Shown piece by piece: positions 63,130-64,000 of a DNA stretch of 64,000 nt. The stretch lies in assembly GCA_965601975.1 (NCBI GenBank), contig OZ271856.1, forward strand, positions 1,612,001 through 1,676,000, in the 5' to 3' direction. The notes under the pieces were generated by a model. The model saw only the letters and a program-made list of their open reading frames with translations. It did not search any database and was not told the origin of the DNA. The stretch comes from JANQIO01 sp965601975. Its GTDB lineage: Bacteria > Pseudomonadota > Gammaproteobacteria > Pseudomonadales > Halieaceae. Numbering within the stretch: the first letter of the stretch is position 1; each line of letters opens with the position of its first letter. A program made the translations under genes and the position numbers.

Positions 63130-63953
63130 GCGCAGGTTCCAACGCGCTCCGGGTGATCATCGTCGACGACGAGCCGCTGGCGCGCCGGCTGCTGCTGGCG
63201 ATCCTGTCGGACATTGCCGGTGTCGAGGTGATCGCCGAGTGCGCCAACGGCCGCGAGGCGGTGTCGAAAACCCGCGAACTGAATCCCGACCTGCTCATCC
63301 TCGACATCCGCATGCCCGGCATGACCGGGTTCGACGTGGTCAAGGAGCTGCAGTCCGACATGATGCCCAACGTGATTTTCTGCACCGCCTACCAGCGCTA
63401 TGCGCTGGACGCCTTCGACCTGCACGCGGTGGACTACCTGCTGAAGCCGGTGGACGAACGCCGGGTGCGGCGCGCCGTGGAGCGCGCCCAGCTGCGCGTC
63501 GGTGAGCAGGAAGCCGACCGCAAGATGCCCCTGGTCGGCGCCATCGACGACATCGCCCGCAAGGTCGTGGGCCAGAGCACACCCCGGGTCGGTGGTAGCG
63601 ATGATCACTCGAGTCTTGATCGCAAGCTCGCCATCAAATCGCACGACGGCACGGTACTGGTGGAAATCGACGATATCGACTGGGTCGATGCCGCCGGCGA
63701 CTACATGTGCGTGCACGTGAAGGGCGAGACCCACATTTTGCGCAGCACCCTGAAAAACCTGATGGAGCGGCTCGACCCCGACCGCTTCAAACGCATTCAC
63801 CGGTCTACGCTGGTTAACCTGGAGAGAATTGTCCGGGTGACGCCGCTCAAGAAAGGGGAGTACCTGCTGGACCTGGGCAACGAAGAGCAGCTCAAGGTGA
63901 GCCGAAATTTCCGCGACGCTATCAAGGCATTCCTGGACGACAGCCAGGCCTGA
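63126..63953 (+). CDS. LytTR-family response regulator
   Basis: The 275-residue regulator starts at TTG 63126 inside the kinase stop. The receiver domain has the acidic pair Asp14-Asp15 (VDDEP) and the phospho-acceptor Asp60 (LLILDIRMPG), then Lys in LLKPVDE. The C-terminal LytTR DNA-binding domain has VEIDDIDWVDAAGDYMCVHV, then FKRIHRSTLVNLERI. LytTR proteins bind paired direct repeats; such repeats lie at 52203-52233 and 53769-53799. It is the likely local partner of those sites. Confidence 0.95.
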   Translation: MSAGSNALRVIIVDDEPLARRLLLAILSDIAGVEVIAECANGREAVSKTRELNPDLLILDIRMPGMTGFDVVKELQSDMMPNVIFCTAYQRYALDAFDLHAVDYLLKPVDERRVRRAVERAQLRVGEQEADRKMPLVGAIDDIARKVVGQSTPRVGGSDDHSSLDRKLAIKSHDGTVLVEIDDIDWVDAAGDYMCVHVKGETHILRSTLKNLMERLDPDRFKRIHRSTLVNLERIVRVTPLKKGEYLLDLGNEEQLKVSRNFRDAIKAFLDDSQA

Positions 63954-63963
63954 AGGAGGACCC

Positions 63964-64000
63964 ATGAACTGGAAAAACGCTGTGACGGCAGGAATGACCA
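63964..64000 (+). CDS. Start of a further gene, cut by the window end
   Basis: An AAGGAGGA ribosome site lies before the ATG at 63964 and the frame stays open to the end (MNWKNAVTAGMT). It is 10 bases past the response regulator stop and probably in its operon. Only 12 residues are visible, so no product can be named. Confidence 0.6.
   Translation, partial: MNWKNAVTAGMT

Overview
The window is GC-rich, gene-dense DNA from a marine-type gammaproteobacterium. The sodium-pumping oxaloacetate decarboxylase operon, the complete type II secretion operon, putA, MAPEG and GNAT genes and Caulobacter/Xanthomonas-style TonB-dependent receptors together resemble the Halieaceae (OM60/NOR5 clade). That assignment is an inference from gene content. 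Coding density is high, and the only stretch over 300 bases without a gene (41153-41509) is filled by a hairpin-type repeat array. No rRNA, tRNA, CRISPR or insertion sequence was recognised.

Left part (1-24.6 kb), mainly housekeeping. A truncated acetolactate-synthase-like enzyme is followed by oadG-oadA-oadB and ubiX. A convergent exported M20 amidohydrolase is divergent from an xdhC-mocA type pair. Next comes a full gspC-D-E-F-G-H-I-J-K-L-M-N operon (8.1-19.6 kb; the prepilin peptidase gspO is absent), then a 59-residue rubredoxin, a small membrane protein and a short form of PutA. putA ends in a duplicated hairpin that also contains the stop codon of a convergent DUF222/HNH endonuclease gene.

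Middle part (24.6-35.5 kb), envelope and stress functions. It holds a lipoprotein serine hydrolase, a membrane M48 protease, a TonB-dependent receptor, MAPEG and GNAT proteins, two related secreted proteins that share a C-terminal domain and a conserved upstream palindrome, and a catalase-peroxidase with a signal peptide.

Right part (35.5-64 kb), a pentose/xylan-type carbohydrate locus. A LacI-family regulator is divergent from galM-GH43-GH26-like-PhyH. An opposing operon xylB-xylA-sugar permease-Gfo/Idh oxidoreductase gives the isomerase route from xylose to xylulose 5-phosphate. Then come a TauE/SafE permease, two cytoplasmic GH3 glycosidases, an ADP-ribosylglycohydrolase-fold protein, a large TonB-dependent receptor, and a run of FAD halogenase, SapC-like protein, cupin/JmjC-like protein, second FAD halogenase, LytS-type histidine kinase and LytTR response regulator. 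The palindrome TGTAAACGTTTACA or a one-base variant occurs three times in this half, before galM/lacI, xylB and the large receptor. It is probably the operator of the local LacI protein. A second motif, two GTCCGCTTTG-like direct repeats exactly 21 bases apart, lies before the receptor and before the GH3 operon. That geometry is the one expected of LytTR regulators. A working model is: the receptor imports xylo-oligosaccharides, GH43 and GH3 enzymes cut them, a permease and XylAB metabolise xylose, and two regulators control the locus. The roles of the halogenase/SapC/cupin proteins are unknown.
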